64,000 nt of DNA from Acidobacteriaceae bacterium KBS 146 (GTDB lineage: Bacteria; Acidobacteriota; Terriglobia; Terriglobales; Acidobacteriaceae), in NCBI GenBank assembly GCA_000688615.1, contig JHVA01000001.1:4571001-4635000 (forward strand), in the 5' to 3' direction. Positions within the stretch are counted from its first letter, which is position 1, and every line of letters begins with the position of its first letter. The notes beneath the pieces are model-generated. The model made no database searches and was not told the origin of the DNA. It saw only the letters and a program-made list of their open reading frames with translations. Positions 34,566 to 44,318 of this stretch are shown here, one piece after another. Made by a program: the position numbers and the translations under genes.

Positions 34566-34850
34566 ATGAAACGATGGTTTCTGATTCTGCTGTTGAGCCT
34601 TGGCGCACCTTCTTGCGGTGTAGCTCAACTGTTGCCCAAATCATTTTTTGTAGGGGACAGCATATCGATTTATTACACGCCGTTTGTGCAAACTGACGTC
34701 TCCACCAGCTACAGCTTCAGCCGCAAGACTTCACCCAAGCCCGAAAGCATCGTCGAGCAGTTAGGTTTTCACGGGCCATACGGTATTCTTAGCTGGTTCT
34801 ATGTCTCGCATTGCATTTCAACCTCAGGTCAAGGTTATGGCGATGTCTGA
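34566..34850 (+). pseudogene. N-terminal fragment of a secreted SGNH/GDSL hydrolase
   Basis: ATG 34566 opens a signal peptide (KRWFLILLLSLGAPSCGVAQ) followed by KSFFVGDSISIYYTPFV, the block-I motif GDSIS with the nucleophile serine of SGNH esterases, and YSFSRKTSP. After about residue 45 similarity fades and the frame stops at 94 aa; functional enzymes are 200-250 aa and need blocks III and V. It runs into the 3' end of the esterase on the opposite strand. I read it as a truncation at an operon boundary. Confidence 0.65.
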
Positions 34851-35803
34851 ATCCCCTCGTCATTCAAAAACTTCAAGACCTCGCCGTAGATTTCAACCTG
34901 CTGATCCGGTGTGAAATGTCCGTGTGCTCCCCCTTTGACAATGTGAATCGCAGTCGGCTCCCCAGCTTTCTCGAGGGCAGAGTGCATCTCTTCGCTCTGC
35001 CTATAAGAGAGAATCGGATCGGCATCGCCTGCTATCAGAAATACGGCGGGGCCATCTTTCCTTACATAGTGAATCGGCGAGACGCGCCGAGCCATCTCCT
35101 CCCGATTGGGCATGCCTCCAAACCATGTGATGGCATCGTCGCGCCCGGGAGGGAGATCGTCCGCATGCAGCAGCTTCTCCATGTCACCGACGCCAAACCA
35201 GCTGATAACGGCGGCAACTCGGGGAAGCGGAACTCCTGGACACTCCCGGTCGAGTCCAACTGACTCCGGAATCATTCCGGTCGTCATCGCGAGATGGCCG
35301 CCTGCTGACTCCCCTGCAATCACAAGACGCGAGAGATCGAAGTGCCTTTCCTTTGCGTGTGCCGCCGTCCATCGCAGGGCGCAAAGGCAGTCCTCCACTG
35401 CGGCGGGAGCCAAAGCCGTTCGCGCCATACGGTACTCCACGTTGACGACATTCCATCCCATGAGCACCCAGGGCATGAACGCCCCAATGGCATACTCCTT
35501 GTTCAAGCCGATCCAGCCTCCGCCATGAATAAAGATCAGCGTAGGCATCGGTTTGTCAGTATCGATACGCTGATAGACATCAAGCTTGGCCTCGTAACCG
35601 GTCGCCGTCAGATATGTAATATTTGGCGTCATGGAGTAACGCGCACGCAGCTGAAAACCTGCACGCATGCCCTCAGCCATAGGGAACTCCGCGCTCTGCG
35701 AATAGGCCGTACCCAGCGGAAACGCGAGAAGGAGAAAACAAAGATAGTTGAACATCAGCATCTTTTTCATAGAAGCAAGACCGCTACCCCCTGACGCGTT
35801 CAT
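34835..35803 (-). CDS. Secreted alpha/beta esterase (BD-FAE/acetylxylan-esterase-like)
   Basis: A 322-aa hydrolase with a signal peptide (MLMFNYLCFLLLAFPLGTAYSQ). PTLIFIHGGGWIG is the oxyanion HGGG motif, VIAGESAGGHLA carries the nucleophile Ser, AGDADPILSY the Asp and KGGAHGHFTP the His. This subgroup removes acetyl or feruloyl groups from plant polysaccharide. Its start overlaps the MFS stop by 4 nt. It is the last gene of the minus-strand sugar operon, and its role would be to de-esterify incoming or surface glycan. Confidence 0.9.
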   Translation of the reverse strand: MNASGGSGLASMKKMLMFNYLCFLLLAFPLGTAYSQSAEFPMAEGMRAGFQLRARYSMTPNITYLTATGYEAKLDVYQRIDTDKPMPTLIFIHGGGWIGLNKEYAIGAFMPWVLMGWNVVNVEYRMARTALAPAAVEDCLCALRWTAAHAKERHFDLSRLVIAGESAGGHLAMTTGMIPESVGLDRECPGVPLPRVAAVISWFGVGDMEKLLHADDLPPGRDDAITWFGGMPNREEMARRVSPIHYVRKDGPAVFLIAGDADPILSYRQSEEMHSALEKAGEPTAIHIVKGGAHGHFTPDQQVEIYGEVLKFLNDEGIQTSP

Positions 35804-37047
35804 GAGTTACTGCTAAGCTTGACTCTTTGCCTAGCCTGAGATGCCAGTGAGAACACACTGCGAGCTCTAATAGCATGCCGCATCAGCAGATAAGCAATTG
35901 GGTAAGCCACTCCGGACACAGCGAAGACCGGCACGAAGGAGAACCGGTCAGCTACGGGACCAATGATAAGAGTCGAGATCATTCCGGCTATCCCTCCGAC
36001 CATACCGGTCAGCCCAACAATAGTTGCGTTCTGCTGTGCTGGGAAGAGATCCGCCACGAGTGACAAGTAATTTGTAATCCAGACGCCGTGAGCGAACAGA
36101 AGGACGCTCATGCACGTGATCGCCCAGTGCTTGTCCGGGGCAAGGCCCGCAGCCCATGAGACCGGAGTGACCGAGGCGGCGAGCAGCAGCATCAGGCTTT
36201 TGGCAGAGATGGAAGTGCGGCCACCGATAATTATCCTGTCCGTCAGACTACCGCTGAAGATCTGGCTGATGCCAAGAGTAAGAAAGGGTATCCAGAAGAG
36301 GTTGCCGATCGATTCCAGCGACAGGCCTCGCTCTTTGGAAAGAAACTGCGGAATCCAGAACATGTAGAAGTAGAACACCGGATCGAAGACGAAACGAGCA
36401 GCCAGAATCCAGAGCAGCGATTTATTGGCAAAGAGTTCACGATAGGAGATCTGCTCCCGAGAAACCGTTACTCCCTGGATACGCCGCTTCTTAACCCCGG
36501 CAGTCCAAAAAATCAACCAGATCAGTCCGACGACCCCGGTAAAGAGAAAAGTTCCCCGCCATCCATAACGCGCGGCAAGCAACACCGTAAGCGGTGGCGC
36601 GATGACGGCTCCAAGCGCGGAGCCGCCGATGGCGATGCCGGTTGCGAAAGAGCGCCTCTCACGCGGTGCATACTCGATTGCGCCGCGAGTCGCCGCCGGA
36701 AAGCATGCTCCTTCCCCGAGGCCAAGCAAAAAGCGCGCGACACCTAGCCAGACAACGTTACGCGCGAATGCATGAGCTGCAGAGGCAACAGACCAGACGG
36801 CAAGCGAAATACCGAGACCACGCTTGACTCCGAGCCTGTCGATCATCAATCCGCCCAGCGCCGACATCACGGTGTAACTCAGTTGAAAGGCGAATATGAC
36901 ACGCGAGTATGTCGTATTCGTGATTCCAAATTCAGTGATGATACGAGGCGCCAGCGTGGACAAAACCTGGCGATCGAGGAAGCTCAAGGCAGTTGCGGCA
37001 AAGAGCATGCCGATCGTGAACCATGGAAAGCGGGCGAGCTTGCTCAT
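35800..37047 (-). CDS. MFS transporter of the ACS family (ExuT-like sugar acid importer)
   Basis: A 415-aa protein with 12 helices. SFLDRQVLSTLAPRIITEFGI, then GGLMIDRLGVKRGLGISLAVWS (motif A) and GLGEGACFPAATRGAIEYAPRERRSFATGIAIGGSALGAVIAPPL are characteristic of anion:cation symporters for hexuronates, galactonate or similar sugar acids. It sits between the isomerase and the esterase with 4-nt overlaps at both ends, giving tight translational coupling. It probably imports the product released by the upstream exported enzyme. Confidence 0.9.
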   Translation of the reverse strand: MSKLARFPWFTIGMLFAATALSFLDRQVLSTLAPRIITEFGITNTTYSRVIFAFQLSYTVMSALGGLMIDRLGVKRGLGISLAVWSVASAAHAFARNVVWLGVARFLLGLGEGACFPAATRGAIEYAPRERRSFATGIAIGGSALGAVIAPPLTVLLAARYGWRGTFLFTGVVGLIWLIFWTAGVKKRRIQGVTVSREQISYRELFANKSLLWILAARFVFDPVFYFYMFWIPQFLSKERGLSLESIGNLFWIPFLTLGISQIFSGSLTDRIIIGGRTSISAKSLMLLLAASVTPVSWAAGLAPDKHWAITCMSVLLFAHGVWITNYLSLVADLFPAQQNATIVGLTGMVGGIAGMISTLIIGPVADRFSFVPVFAVSGVAYPIAYLLMRHAIRARSVFSLASQARQRVKLSSNS

Positions 37048-38528
37048 TGCGCCACCACTTCTACCTCCATGTTCACGATCCTCCCAATCTTCTTCAGAAC
37101 GTCGATTTGCTTTCCGATTCCGAGAGCGAAGTGATGTGTTACGCCGGCATCGGTCCAGTTCTCGATAAACGATGGCATATCTGGATTGAATCTGGCACGC
37201 GTATTTGTGTTACCGGTTTCGGGGATACCGCCGGGAAGCGATTCACCTTCGGCAACAATCATCGCAAATTTACCATCTTCACGAACCGTGATGCCTGCAA
37301 TGGTAATGGGGCCGTTCTTTACCTTGAACTCAACCGAGACGCCGCTGCCAAACTTGCCGTGATACATACTCAGGCCACGCAGAGCAGGCTGTTCGTTGCT
37401 GATGCCAATGTGACCGGGACCATCATGTCCGACAAAGACAAAGTCTTCGTTGAAGTCCGCCGGATGCAGCTCGCAGAACGATCCGCCGGCGTCCAGCCTG
37501 TCCATGATGAGCATCGCCGTGCAGTTCTTCAGATCACCTTCGCCCGCAACTGGTATGCCTTTCGCGGTCAGCAGAGAGGCCCCGACGATAATATTCGCAA
37601 TGAGAAATTCATCGTTGTTACCCGGGAGGCCACGATAGTAGTGCGAGATGCCGTCGAGATTGTAGTCCGCCACCAGTTTCTCAAGGCCAACGGCGACGCG
37701 CGCTGAATTACGCAGGGCCTCTGGTGTTACTTCTCCTGCAATGGCCGAATCGGAGCCGGGCTCTGGGAAAATAAAGAAGTTATTGATGCGCTCTATCATG
37801 TCGGCAATCTCTTCTTCGGTTGCCTCATCAACGCGCTTTGCCAGATCTCCCATCTCGATCATGTCGATATGTGCCCCAAAGGCCACAGTGAAGCTGGTGG
37901 GATCGACATTCATATCGAGCATTCCCTCAAACGGATGCCCCAGCAGACCGATACGCACATTCTTCAAAGCATGTACCGCCTTAGCTGCGTACACCCAATC
38001 GCTCACAAGCTTCGCCGAACGCGCATCGCCATGAAGCATCCCGAAGACCGTATCGGCTCGCAAGCCACAGCGGCGCAGGGCGTACATGATCTCCGGCAGC
38101 GAAGTGCAGTTATCATGTGCCAGCTGGAGCCTTGTGGTGACCTTCTTTACATCCATGCCCGCAGTTGGTTGCAGGCCCACCAGCACCATATGAGCCTTCC
38201 CACGTTGCGCAACTGGCACGACAAAGGCGCTCTGCACATACGTAGTCACAAAGCAGAAGATGAGATCAACATTCTGCGACGCAAGGTAGTCACCCGCCTT
38301 TCGGCCGGAGTCGACCGTATCGACAAGTCCCGCAGAGATGACTTCGACTCCCATCTCGCGCAGACGATTCTCGAACTCCACCCGATATCCATCCAGCTCT
38401 TCCTTCAAACCAGGAAATTGCGGCCAGTAACGATGAAAGCCGACGTTGAAGACACCGATGCGAGCACGCGTATGCTTTCTTTCTGAACTTGTCTTCTTCG
38501 TCGCAGTGTCGTCTGCTGTAGAGATCAT
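37044..38528 (-). CDS. L-arabinose/L-fucose isomerase-like enzyme
   Basis: A 494-aa cytoplasmic protein, the size of AraA. IGVFNVGFHRYWPQFPG starts the N-terminal domain. The ligand-bearing stretches AGEGDLKNCTAMLIMDRL, CELHPADFNEDFVFVGHDGPGH and TDAGVTHHFALGIG occupy the same order as the metal and substrate motifs of AraA, although AraA usually has EGDWK and not EGDLK. It should isomerise an aldose or uronate. It is coupled to the MFS gene by a 4-nt overlap and begins 41 bp after the Tat protein. No kinase follows, unlike the first sugar locus. Confidence 0.82.
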   Translation of the reverse strand: MISTADDTATKKTSSERKHTRARIGVFNVGFHRYWPQFPGLKEELDGYRVEFENRLREMGVEVISAGLVDTVDSGRKAGDYLASQNVDLIFCFVTTYVQSAFVVPVAQRGKAHMVLVGLQPTAGMDVKKVTTRLQLAHDNCTSLPEIMYALRRCGLRADTVFGMLHGDARSAKLVSDWVYAAKAVHALKNVRIGLLGHPFEGMLDMNVDPTSFTVAFGAHIDMIEMGDLAKRVDEATEEEIADMIERINNFFIFPEPGSDSAIAGEVTPEALRNSARVAVGLEKLVADYNLDGISHYYRGLPGNNDEFLIANIIVGASLLTAKGIPVAGEGDLKNCTAMLIMDRLDAGGSFCELHPADFNEDFVFVGHDGPGHIGISNEQPALRGLSMYHGKFGSGVSVEFKVKNGPITIAGITVREDGKFAMIVAEGESLPGGIPETGNTNTRARFNPDMPSFIENWTDAGVTHHFALGIGKQIDVLKKIGRIVNMEVEVVAQ

Positions 38529-38569
38529 TTCGTAGGGCTCCTCAGTTTGAGAGATAGAAAAGTAATTGG

Positions 38570-41131
38570 CTACCAGGAGATAAAAAGCGATCCGGTGATT
38601 CCTCTGACAACGAGCTTGCGACCATCGTCGCTCCTGGTTACGGGTATGGAACTCTCTTCAATGTGAACTCGCATGTCATTGACCTGGAAGACAACGCGGC
38701 CTTTATCTTCGGGAAGAAAAGTCACTGTTGCCTCCTTCAGGCCTTTGACAAGCATGCGGCGCCGGAAACCAACCATGCCCGCGAGATACTCGACACACGA
38801 TACCTCGCCCGACTCTCTCTGATCGACGAAGACACGGGCTTCGTTATGCCATGCCCGCGGCATCGTGTATAAGGAGTGACCGTCCTCCAGCCACGTCTCC
38901 TTGCCAACCAACAGAGGAACACCCAGAGGAAAGCGAAGTTTGATTGTCGCGGTGGTCGATGGCGAATAACCAGAGAAGAAGTATCCATTGCGGCAGCGCG
39001 CCGCAAACAGAACCGGAAGTCGCGTTGCAGCAGTCGGCTTCGTCACCATAATGGAATAGCCCAGGTTCGCTAGCACGGCTCGCGCCAAAGATTCGGCGGA
39101 AAGTGACTTAACGGGGTCATCTGGAACTGGGATGCGCGCACCCTCCGGAATCGTCGAACAAAACGTTCCGCGAATCCACGCGGCATCCCCCTTTTTAACG
39201 GCATAGACACGCTCATCTTCGCTTTTTCTTACCGTCGCGCACACGGTGGAAGCATCAACAGCAACCGTGTTAATCGGGCCACCGTTGAGGAGGCTGCGAT
39301 GCTCAAATCCTTTTGGAGTTTCACCGTGTAGATTTTCGTCGAGCAATAGAGAGGTATGCAACTCCACCTGTCCATCGATGCCCTCAATTCGCTTCAGTCC
39401 AAGCAGATCCAGCATCGTCTGACTAGCGTGATCTACGGGGCCATAGAAAAGAATAGGGAGACCACGCTTCAGCCGTTCCAACAGGGCGCTTTCAATCGCG
39501 CTTCCGGACAGGGGCAATAGTGAAACCAGCACCGTCTCGTCGAAGAAATGTGGATTCGTCTTGATTGATGAAAGATAGTTGCCAGTAGAAACGACGGTAT
39601 TCAAAGGCAGTCCGGAGTTCACTGCGCTACGCAGGAACCAGTCAGCAAAGAATGCAGTCGACGGCTGAGGATCTTTTCCGAAGACCATCTCGTGATATTC
39701 GCGAAACGGACAGAGCCACGTGAGTGCGCCCGGAGCATCAGAGAAAGCATCCATCGCGCTCAGAATGTGCGGCGTCACCTCATTGGCGCACTGCTCCGGC
39801 ATGCGGCCGTAGCTGTTGTCCACGGTAAGGAATTCGAGATAGGCCGGTCTCGTAATCTCGGCCTTATGATCGACTCGAGCCACGGCGAGAGGCAGATAGA
39901 TATCGTGCGGATCGCGCCCATAGCGGTCAAACCACGGACTGTTGAGCCACCATGGATCGTGCGTATAGAAGCGGAAGGGAAATCGCCCATTCGCCGGAAG
40001 CTCTGCGATGCGCGACAGATAGCCAACCAGCTCAAGGCCAAAGTCGCCGTCGATCGCCGCCCACGGCGAATTGGGCGGAGCCGTCATGTTGAAGTCGCCG
40101 TCGTATATCTCCTGCAAGGGACAGGCATTCGTCGCCAGGTCGGAGCCGAGCAATAGATTTGTACCGCGCGTCTCCAGAGGGAACTTCGGGCACTGCTTAC
40201 GAAAGTCTTTCCAGAAACCGATGATTGCATCGCGAAGCGCGGGGGCCTTCTCAACATCGAACTTTGCGCCATCGAAGAGCGGTCCCTTGGCTGCCCACGC
40301 GCTCACGGCGAAACCGAAGCCATTCGAGAGCCAGAGGTAATCGAAGCCCATATCTGCCAGAAAGTGCTGCGACTGTCCGCCGAGAAAGGTTCCCAGCGAC
40401 ATCCCTTCAGTAATTCCCTCCGGAAAGGCGGCATAGGCCACATTATCGGCGTGCAGACGGGTCACGCAGGTGACGAATGTTCCACGCCCCATCGTGTTGT
40501 CGTTCGCGATCTCGGGGTGACGGGTGTATTTGAACCTCGAGATCGCAAACTCGGGCCCAGGATCGAAGGTCGCCCCGACAAAGATAGGTTTGCCTGTCAT
40601 CTCATGCCCCACCTGTTTCAGTGTGCGGACGATCATCGCCAGCGTGCTGTAGGTCATCTTTGGAGGATTTTCCATATAGAGATGCGGCACAGCGTGCGGA
40701 CCGATGCGCTGCGGGTCATCGCCCGGGGCTTTCTCCGGCTTGTTCGCAATGCCGATGTAGCGAGCCCACTCTATTTCATCAGCCATCTTGCCGCGATAGT
40801 CGAGGATCTCGCTTCCGTCGGCGGTCCACAGCATAACGGCCACAGCATCGACTCTCCGTATGAGCGGAGCCCATTGGCGGAAAAGATCGATACAGACGTT
40901 GCGTACGAACGTTGCGTCCATCTGCCGAAACGGCTTCGGGCTCATCTCAAAGGTGACCCGCTCAAAGGCACGGCCTTCAAGATTGGGCGAATCCGGCCAC
41001 GGCGTATCGCGCAGTGGCGAAAACTCCGCCTGCTGGCCAAATGCAAGGATCGGCTGCACTCCAAGTGCTGCAGCTGCGGCTGGAAGCTTCAGAACATCAC
41101 GTCGGGTTAAACCTGTCCTCGTCTTCATCAT
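38570..41131 (-). CDS. Large Tat-exported protein, probable uncharacterised glycoside hydrolase
   Basis: An 853-aa protein with a twin-arginine signal (LTRRDVLKLPAAAAALGVQPILAFG), so it is exported folded. The N-terminal 450 residues have a TIM-barrel feel with strands ending in acidic or aromatic residues (DAVAVMLWTADGSEILDYRG; KPIFVGATFDPGPEF; GFDYLWLSNGFGF; FRFYTHDPWWLNSPWFDRYGRDPHD). A middle Rossmann-like region follows (GLPILFYGPVDHASQTMLDLLG), with a beta-rich C-terminus. I do not recognise a named family. Position between the TonB receptor (6 bp) and the isomerase argues for a glycosidase acting on the transported oligosaccharide. Function is inferred, not shown. Confidence 0.75.
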   Translation of the reverse strand: MMKTRTGLTRRDVLKLPAAAAALGVQPILAFGQQAEFSPLRDTPWPDSPNLEGRAFERVTFEMSPKPFRQMDATFVRNVCIDLFRQWAPLIRRVDAVAVMLWTADGSEILDYRGKMADEIEWARYIGIANKPEKAPGDDPQRIGPHAVPHLYMENPPKMTYSTLAMIVRTLKQVGHEMTGKPIFVGATFDPGPEFAISRFKYTRHPEIANDNTMGRGTFVTCVTRLHADNVAYAAFPEGITEGMSLGTFLGGQSQHFLADMGFDYLWLSNGFGFAVSAWAAKGPLFDGAKFDVEKAPALRDAIIGFWKDFRKQCPKFPLETRGTNLLLGSDLATNACPLQEIYDGDFNMTAPPNSPWAAIDGDFGLELVGYLSRIAELPANGRFPFRFYTHDPWWLNSPWFDRYGRDPHDIYLPLAVARVDHKAEITRPAYLEFLTVDNSYGRMPEQCANEVTPHILSAMDAFSDAPGALTWLCPFREYHEMVFGKDPQPSTAFFADWFLRSAVNSGLPLNTVVSTGNYLSSIKTNPHFFDETVLVSLLPLSGSAIESALLERLKRGLPILFYGPVDHASQTMLDLLGLKRIEGIDGQVELHTSLLLDENLHGETPKGFEHRSLLNGGPINTVAVDASTVCATVRKSEDERVYAVKKGDAAWIRGTFCSTIPEGARIPVPDDPVKSLSAESLARAVLANLGYSIMVTKPTAATRLPVLFAARCRNGYFFSGYSPSTTATIKLRFPLGVPLLVGKETWLEDGHSLYTMPRAWHNEARVFVDQRESGEVSCVEYLAGMVGFRRRMLVKGLKEATVTFLPEDKGRVVFQVNDMRVHIEESSIPVTRSDDGRKLVVRGITGSLFISW

Positions 41132-41137
41132 TCTCCG

Positions 41138-44100
41138 CTACCAATAAACTTTCAGGCCAAACTGAATCTGGCGGCTGTTCGTTCGCGTGCTGGTGATCGT
41201 GCCAAACGATGCCGAACCCACGGTTACGTTGGGGTTGCCGAAGCTGGGATGGTTGAAGGCATTAAAGAACTCCCCGCGAAACTCTACACGATAGCGATCG
41301 TGAAATACCGTGTTCTTCACCGCAGAGAGGTCAACATTGTTTTCGCCTGGAACTCGAATCACGCCTGTGGCACAGTTCCCAAAAGTACCGAAAGGCTGTG
41401 AAACAACTTTGCTGGTATCGAACCAGCGCCTGATATTGCGTTGATCGCCAGCAAGATTCGGATTGCCGACGCAGTTGGGAAAATTGCGGTCGACACGCCC
41501 AACGTTGGCGCTGATGTTCGATGATGGAGAGATGTACTCTCCCGCGAAGAACGTGAGAATTCCATTCGCACTCCAACCGCCGACAAACTTATCGACGAAT
41601 GAGCCAGCCTGATTGAGAAACGCACGATTCTTTCCAAATGGGAGTTCCAGGACAGGGCTAACCGTCAGACGATGCGGCTGACTATAAACAGTCGGGCCGT
41701 AATACCTTCCGCGCGGAACATATTCGTTTCCAATCGCGGACTGATCGCCCGCCTCCGCAATGCCCATCGCCTTCGACCAGGTATAAGCCGCAAGCACGGA
41801 TACACCATGCGAGGGGCGCTTCTCTGCTGTGACCTGCAATGCGTTGTAGTTCGCCTGGTCGATTGCCTTCGTAATGCTGATATCAGCGGCACCGGCAAAC
41901 GGCCGCCGAGATGCAATCGATGTTGGTTGAGCCGGGTTCGCATCCAATCTCGCCTGATTGATGAGATCGCGTCCCGTCAGCTTATGAGAAGAGGAGCCGA
42001 CATATGCCGCCTGCACCGCAAAAGTCGGGGTTATTTGTTGTTGTACCGTCAGGTTGTATTGATAGGTGTAGTTATCAGGAAGACTGTGGCTTACGGAAAA
42101 AACATTCGTTGTCGGTGTAACCGTTGGACTCGCTACAGGAAAGATTCCACCGGAAAGAGTCGGCGCCGATGTGCTCGAGTTGACAGTCGTGCTTGCAAGG
42201 AATGGAGGATTCAGACCATAGCCAGAGGAAAGCTCCGACCCGCGAATGAATCCGTAGTAGACGCCCGATCCTCCACGCACCACAGTCTTTGGCGTGATGC
42301 TGTATGCAAATCCAAATCGCGGCGCAAGATTGTTACGATCTGGTTTGATGAGACCGTCAATACCATTGCCGGGAGTCAGAAAACAGTTGCAGCCCGTGTC
42401 CCAGACATTGGCTTGTCCATGCACCTCATGAAAGGGAACGTTGTAGTTGTAACGCAAGCCCATGTTGAGTGTGAGCTTCGGAGTTAGCTTCCAGTCGTCT
42501 TGCACGTAACCCTGCAATTGATTCCATTGCAGAACTACCAGACCGTTCGAGCTCACAAGCTGCGTAACCGTCGCAGTGTAGGGAATGCCCAGTATCAAAT
42601 CGGCGACGGGATTTCCAACGTGTGCTCCGTCCGCACCAGTGAAGCGGCCATCGAAAGAGAGATTGCCATTTGGCGTAGCGGGATCATACTGCGCGGGGCG
42701 GTACTGACGAACCTCAATCCCCGCACGCACTGTATGGGCTCCATGCGTCCAGGCGATGTCATCATCTAGTTGATAATTATTTTCATAGCCACCCGTCGGA
42801 ACATTAATAGGCGAACCCATGAATGAGTAACCCTGAACACTAAGTAGTGGGGAGCCTTGCTCAAACGCAGGTATCTTCAGATTGGCAAGACCGAAGTCTT
42901 GTGTTGCCACATCGTGGTCAGCAAGAATAAGCTGTAGCGAAAACAAGCCATAGGTCCATCCTGCCGCAAAATCATTCAGCAGGCTCGAATTGAAGATATG
43001 CGTCTCATGCAGGAGTGCCTGCATTCCCTTATAACTGTTCACTGTTCCGCTATATGGTAGAGGAAAGTTATAGTTCTGGGCTTTCTCGCTCGCCCAGCTA
43101 AACCGGCCATAGATCGTGTCGCTCTTACTGAGCTGATGGTCGAGCCGTATGTTGTATTGATTTGCATCATCAGGCAGAGACGAGGACGCAATGTAGTTAT
43201 AACCCGCAACACCAGTGAGATTCGGAGCGGGATAGAGCGCTGCAGCCGCCTTTCCTATCTTTGAGATCTGGCTGGCAGGAATTTGATTTCTCGGGTAAGG
43301 GTCGCGGACGCCATTCGTGAGGCTGTATGGGTTATAGATCTGCGCGCCGCCGGCAAAGTTCCCAGAGAGCTGAGCAGGCGTAGGGATCAGAGCATACAAG
43401 GTCTGCGCCTGGCGAATGCGAAGCCCTTCATAGTTGCCGAAGAAGAAAGTATGGTTTTTCCAAACAGGACCGCCAACCGTGAACCCAAACTGGTTGCGAC
43501 GAAGAATCGGTACCGTCTTGCTGAAGTAAGGCTTGGCGTCCAGCACATTATTGCGAATGAACTCCCACGCCGCGCCATGCAGGCTGTTTGAACCGGATCG
43601 GATTGCCGTATTGATGATCGCGAGTCCATCGCCGTAAGCGGCTGAGTTCGCGTTCTGCTGAATCTTGAACTCCTGCACAGCATCCACAGAAGGCGTAATT
43701 GCAGGACGCCCATTCTGGAAGAGTCTTGCATCAATGCCATCCAGCAGTACCGATGTCTGATTGCCGCGCGCACCGTTGATGCTGAATGTGCTCTGTGCTC
43801 CAGGATTCTCCGAGGCGCCCGGCACCAACAGGCTCAGCGAGAAGACATTCCGGCCATTCAACGGCATCTGCAGGATCTGCTGCCCGGTAATCAATTGACC
43901 CGTTGAAGATGTCTCGCTCTGGATCAGAGGTGCAATCGCCTGAACTTCGACATTGGTCTCCACCGATCCAACCTCCAGCTGAACATTGTTGGCCAGGGTC
44001 TGGTTGACCTCCAGAGTCAGTGAAGCCGTAACGGTCTTGAAGCCCTGCATGGTTACGCGAATTGTGTAGCCGCTCGGTGGCAATGCCGGAAAGCTGTAAT

Positions 44101-44305
44101 AACCTTCGCTGTTGGTCATTGCTTCCTTCGCCTGTGTAGTGGAGGTGTTCGTAAGAGAGACTGAGGCTCCGGCAACCGGTACCCCTGCCGGATCCGTGAC
44201 ACGGCCGTTGACCGCGCCTTGGGATCCCTGGCCGAATACGCCGATTGAAAGGAGTGACAAAGCCGCGCACAACACGACAGCAAGCCTGAAAGTTCTGGGA
44301 GACAT
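41138..44305 (-). CDS. TonB-dependent receptor with carboxypeptidase-regulatory domain (Oar/SusC-like)
   Basis: A 1055-aa outer-membrane protein. After a signal peptide (to about residue 25, VFGQ) comes a CarboxypepD_reg-like beta-sandwich (GAVNGRVTDPAGVPVAGASVSLTNT... to about 110). A plug domain follows with LQMPLNGRNVFSLSLLVPG and SINGARGNQTSVLLDGIDA, then a large beta-barrel ending in QIQFGLKVYW; the terminal aromatic is typical of barrel assembly signals. This architecture is greatly expanded in Acidobacteriota. It is the first gene of the minus-strand operon and should import the glycan processed by the next genes. A triple half-site operator lies just upstream. Confidence 0.93.
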   Translation of the reverse strand: MSPRTFRLAVVLCAALSLLSIGVFGQGSQGAVNGRVTDPAGVPVAGASVSLTNTSTTQAKEAMTNSEGYYSFPALPPSGYTIRVTMQGFKTVTASLTLEVNQTLANNVQLEVGSVETNVEVQAIAPLIQSETSSTGQLITGQQILQMPLNGRNVFSLSLLVPGASENPGAQSTFSINGARGNQTSVLLDGIDARLFQNGRPAITPSVDAVQEFKIQQNANSAAYGDGLAIINTAIRSGSNSLHGAAWEFIRNNVLDAKPYFSKTVPILRRNQFGFTVGGPVWKNHTFFFGNYEGLRIRQAQTLYALIPTPAQLSGNFAGGAQIYNPYSLTNGVRDPYPRNQIPASQISKIGKAAAALYPAPNLTGVAGYNYIASSSLPDDANQYNIRLDHQLSKSDTIYGRFSWASEKAQNYNFPLPYSGTVNSYKGMQALLHETHIFNSSLLNDFAAGWTYGLFSLQLILADHDVATQDFGLANLKIPAFEQGSPLLSVQGYSFMGSPINVPTGGYENNYQLDDDIAWTHGAHTVRAGIEVRQYRPAQYDPATPNGNLSFDGRFTGADGAHVGNPVADLILGIPYTATVTQLVSSNGLVVLQWNQLQGYVQDDWKLTPKLTLNMGLRYNYNVPFHEVHGQANVWDTGCNCFLTPGNGIDGLIKPDRNNLAPRFGFAYSITPKTVVRGGSGVYYGFIRGSELSSGYGLNPPFLASTTVNSSTSAPTLSGGIFPVASPTVTPTTNVFSVSHSLPDNYTYQYNLTVQQQITPTFAVQAAYVGSSSHKLTGRDLINQARLDANPAQPTSIASRRPFAGAADISITKAIDQANYNALQVTAEKRPSHGVSVLAAYTWSKAMGIAEAGDQSAIGNEYVPRGRYYGPTVYSQPHRLTVSPVLELPFGKNRAFLNQAGSFVDKFVGGWSANGILTFFAGEYISPSSNISANVGRVDRNFPNCVGNPNLAGDQRNIRRWFDTSKVVSQPFGTFGNCATGVIRVPGENNVDLSAVKNTVFHDRYRVEFRGEFFNAFNHPSFGNPNVTVGSASFGTITSTRTNSRQIQFGLKVYW

Positions 44306-44318
44306 ATCCCTTACTCCT

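Noticed and set aside
34243..34644. 133-aa minus-strand frame after the DHA2 exporter gene
   Set aside because: Opposite strand of the SGNH fragment region, with composition typical of a shadow frame.
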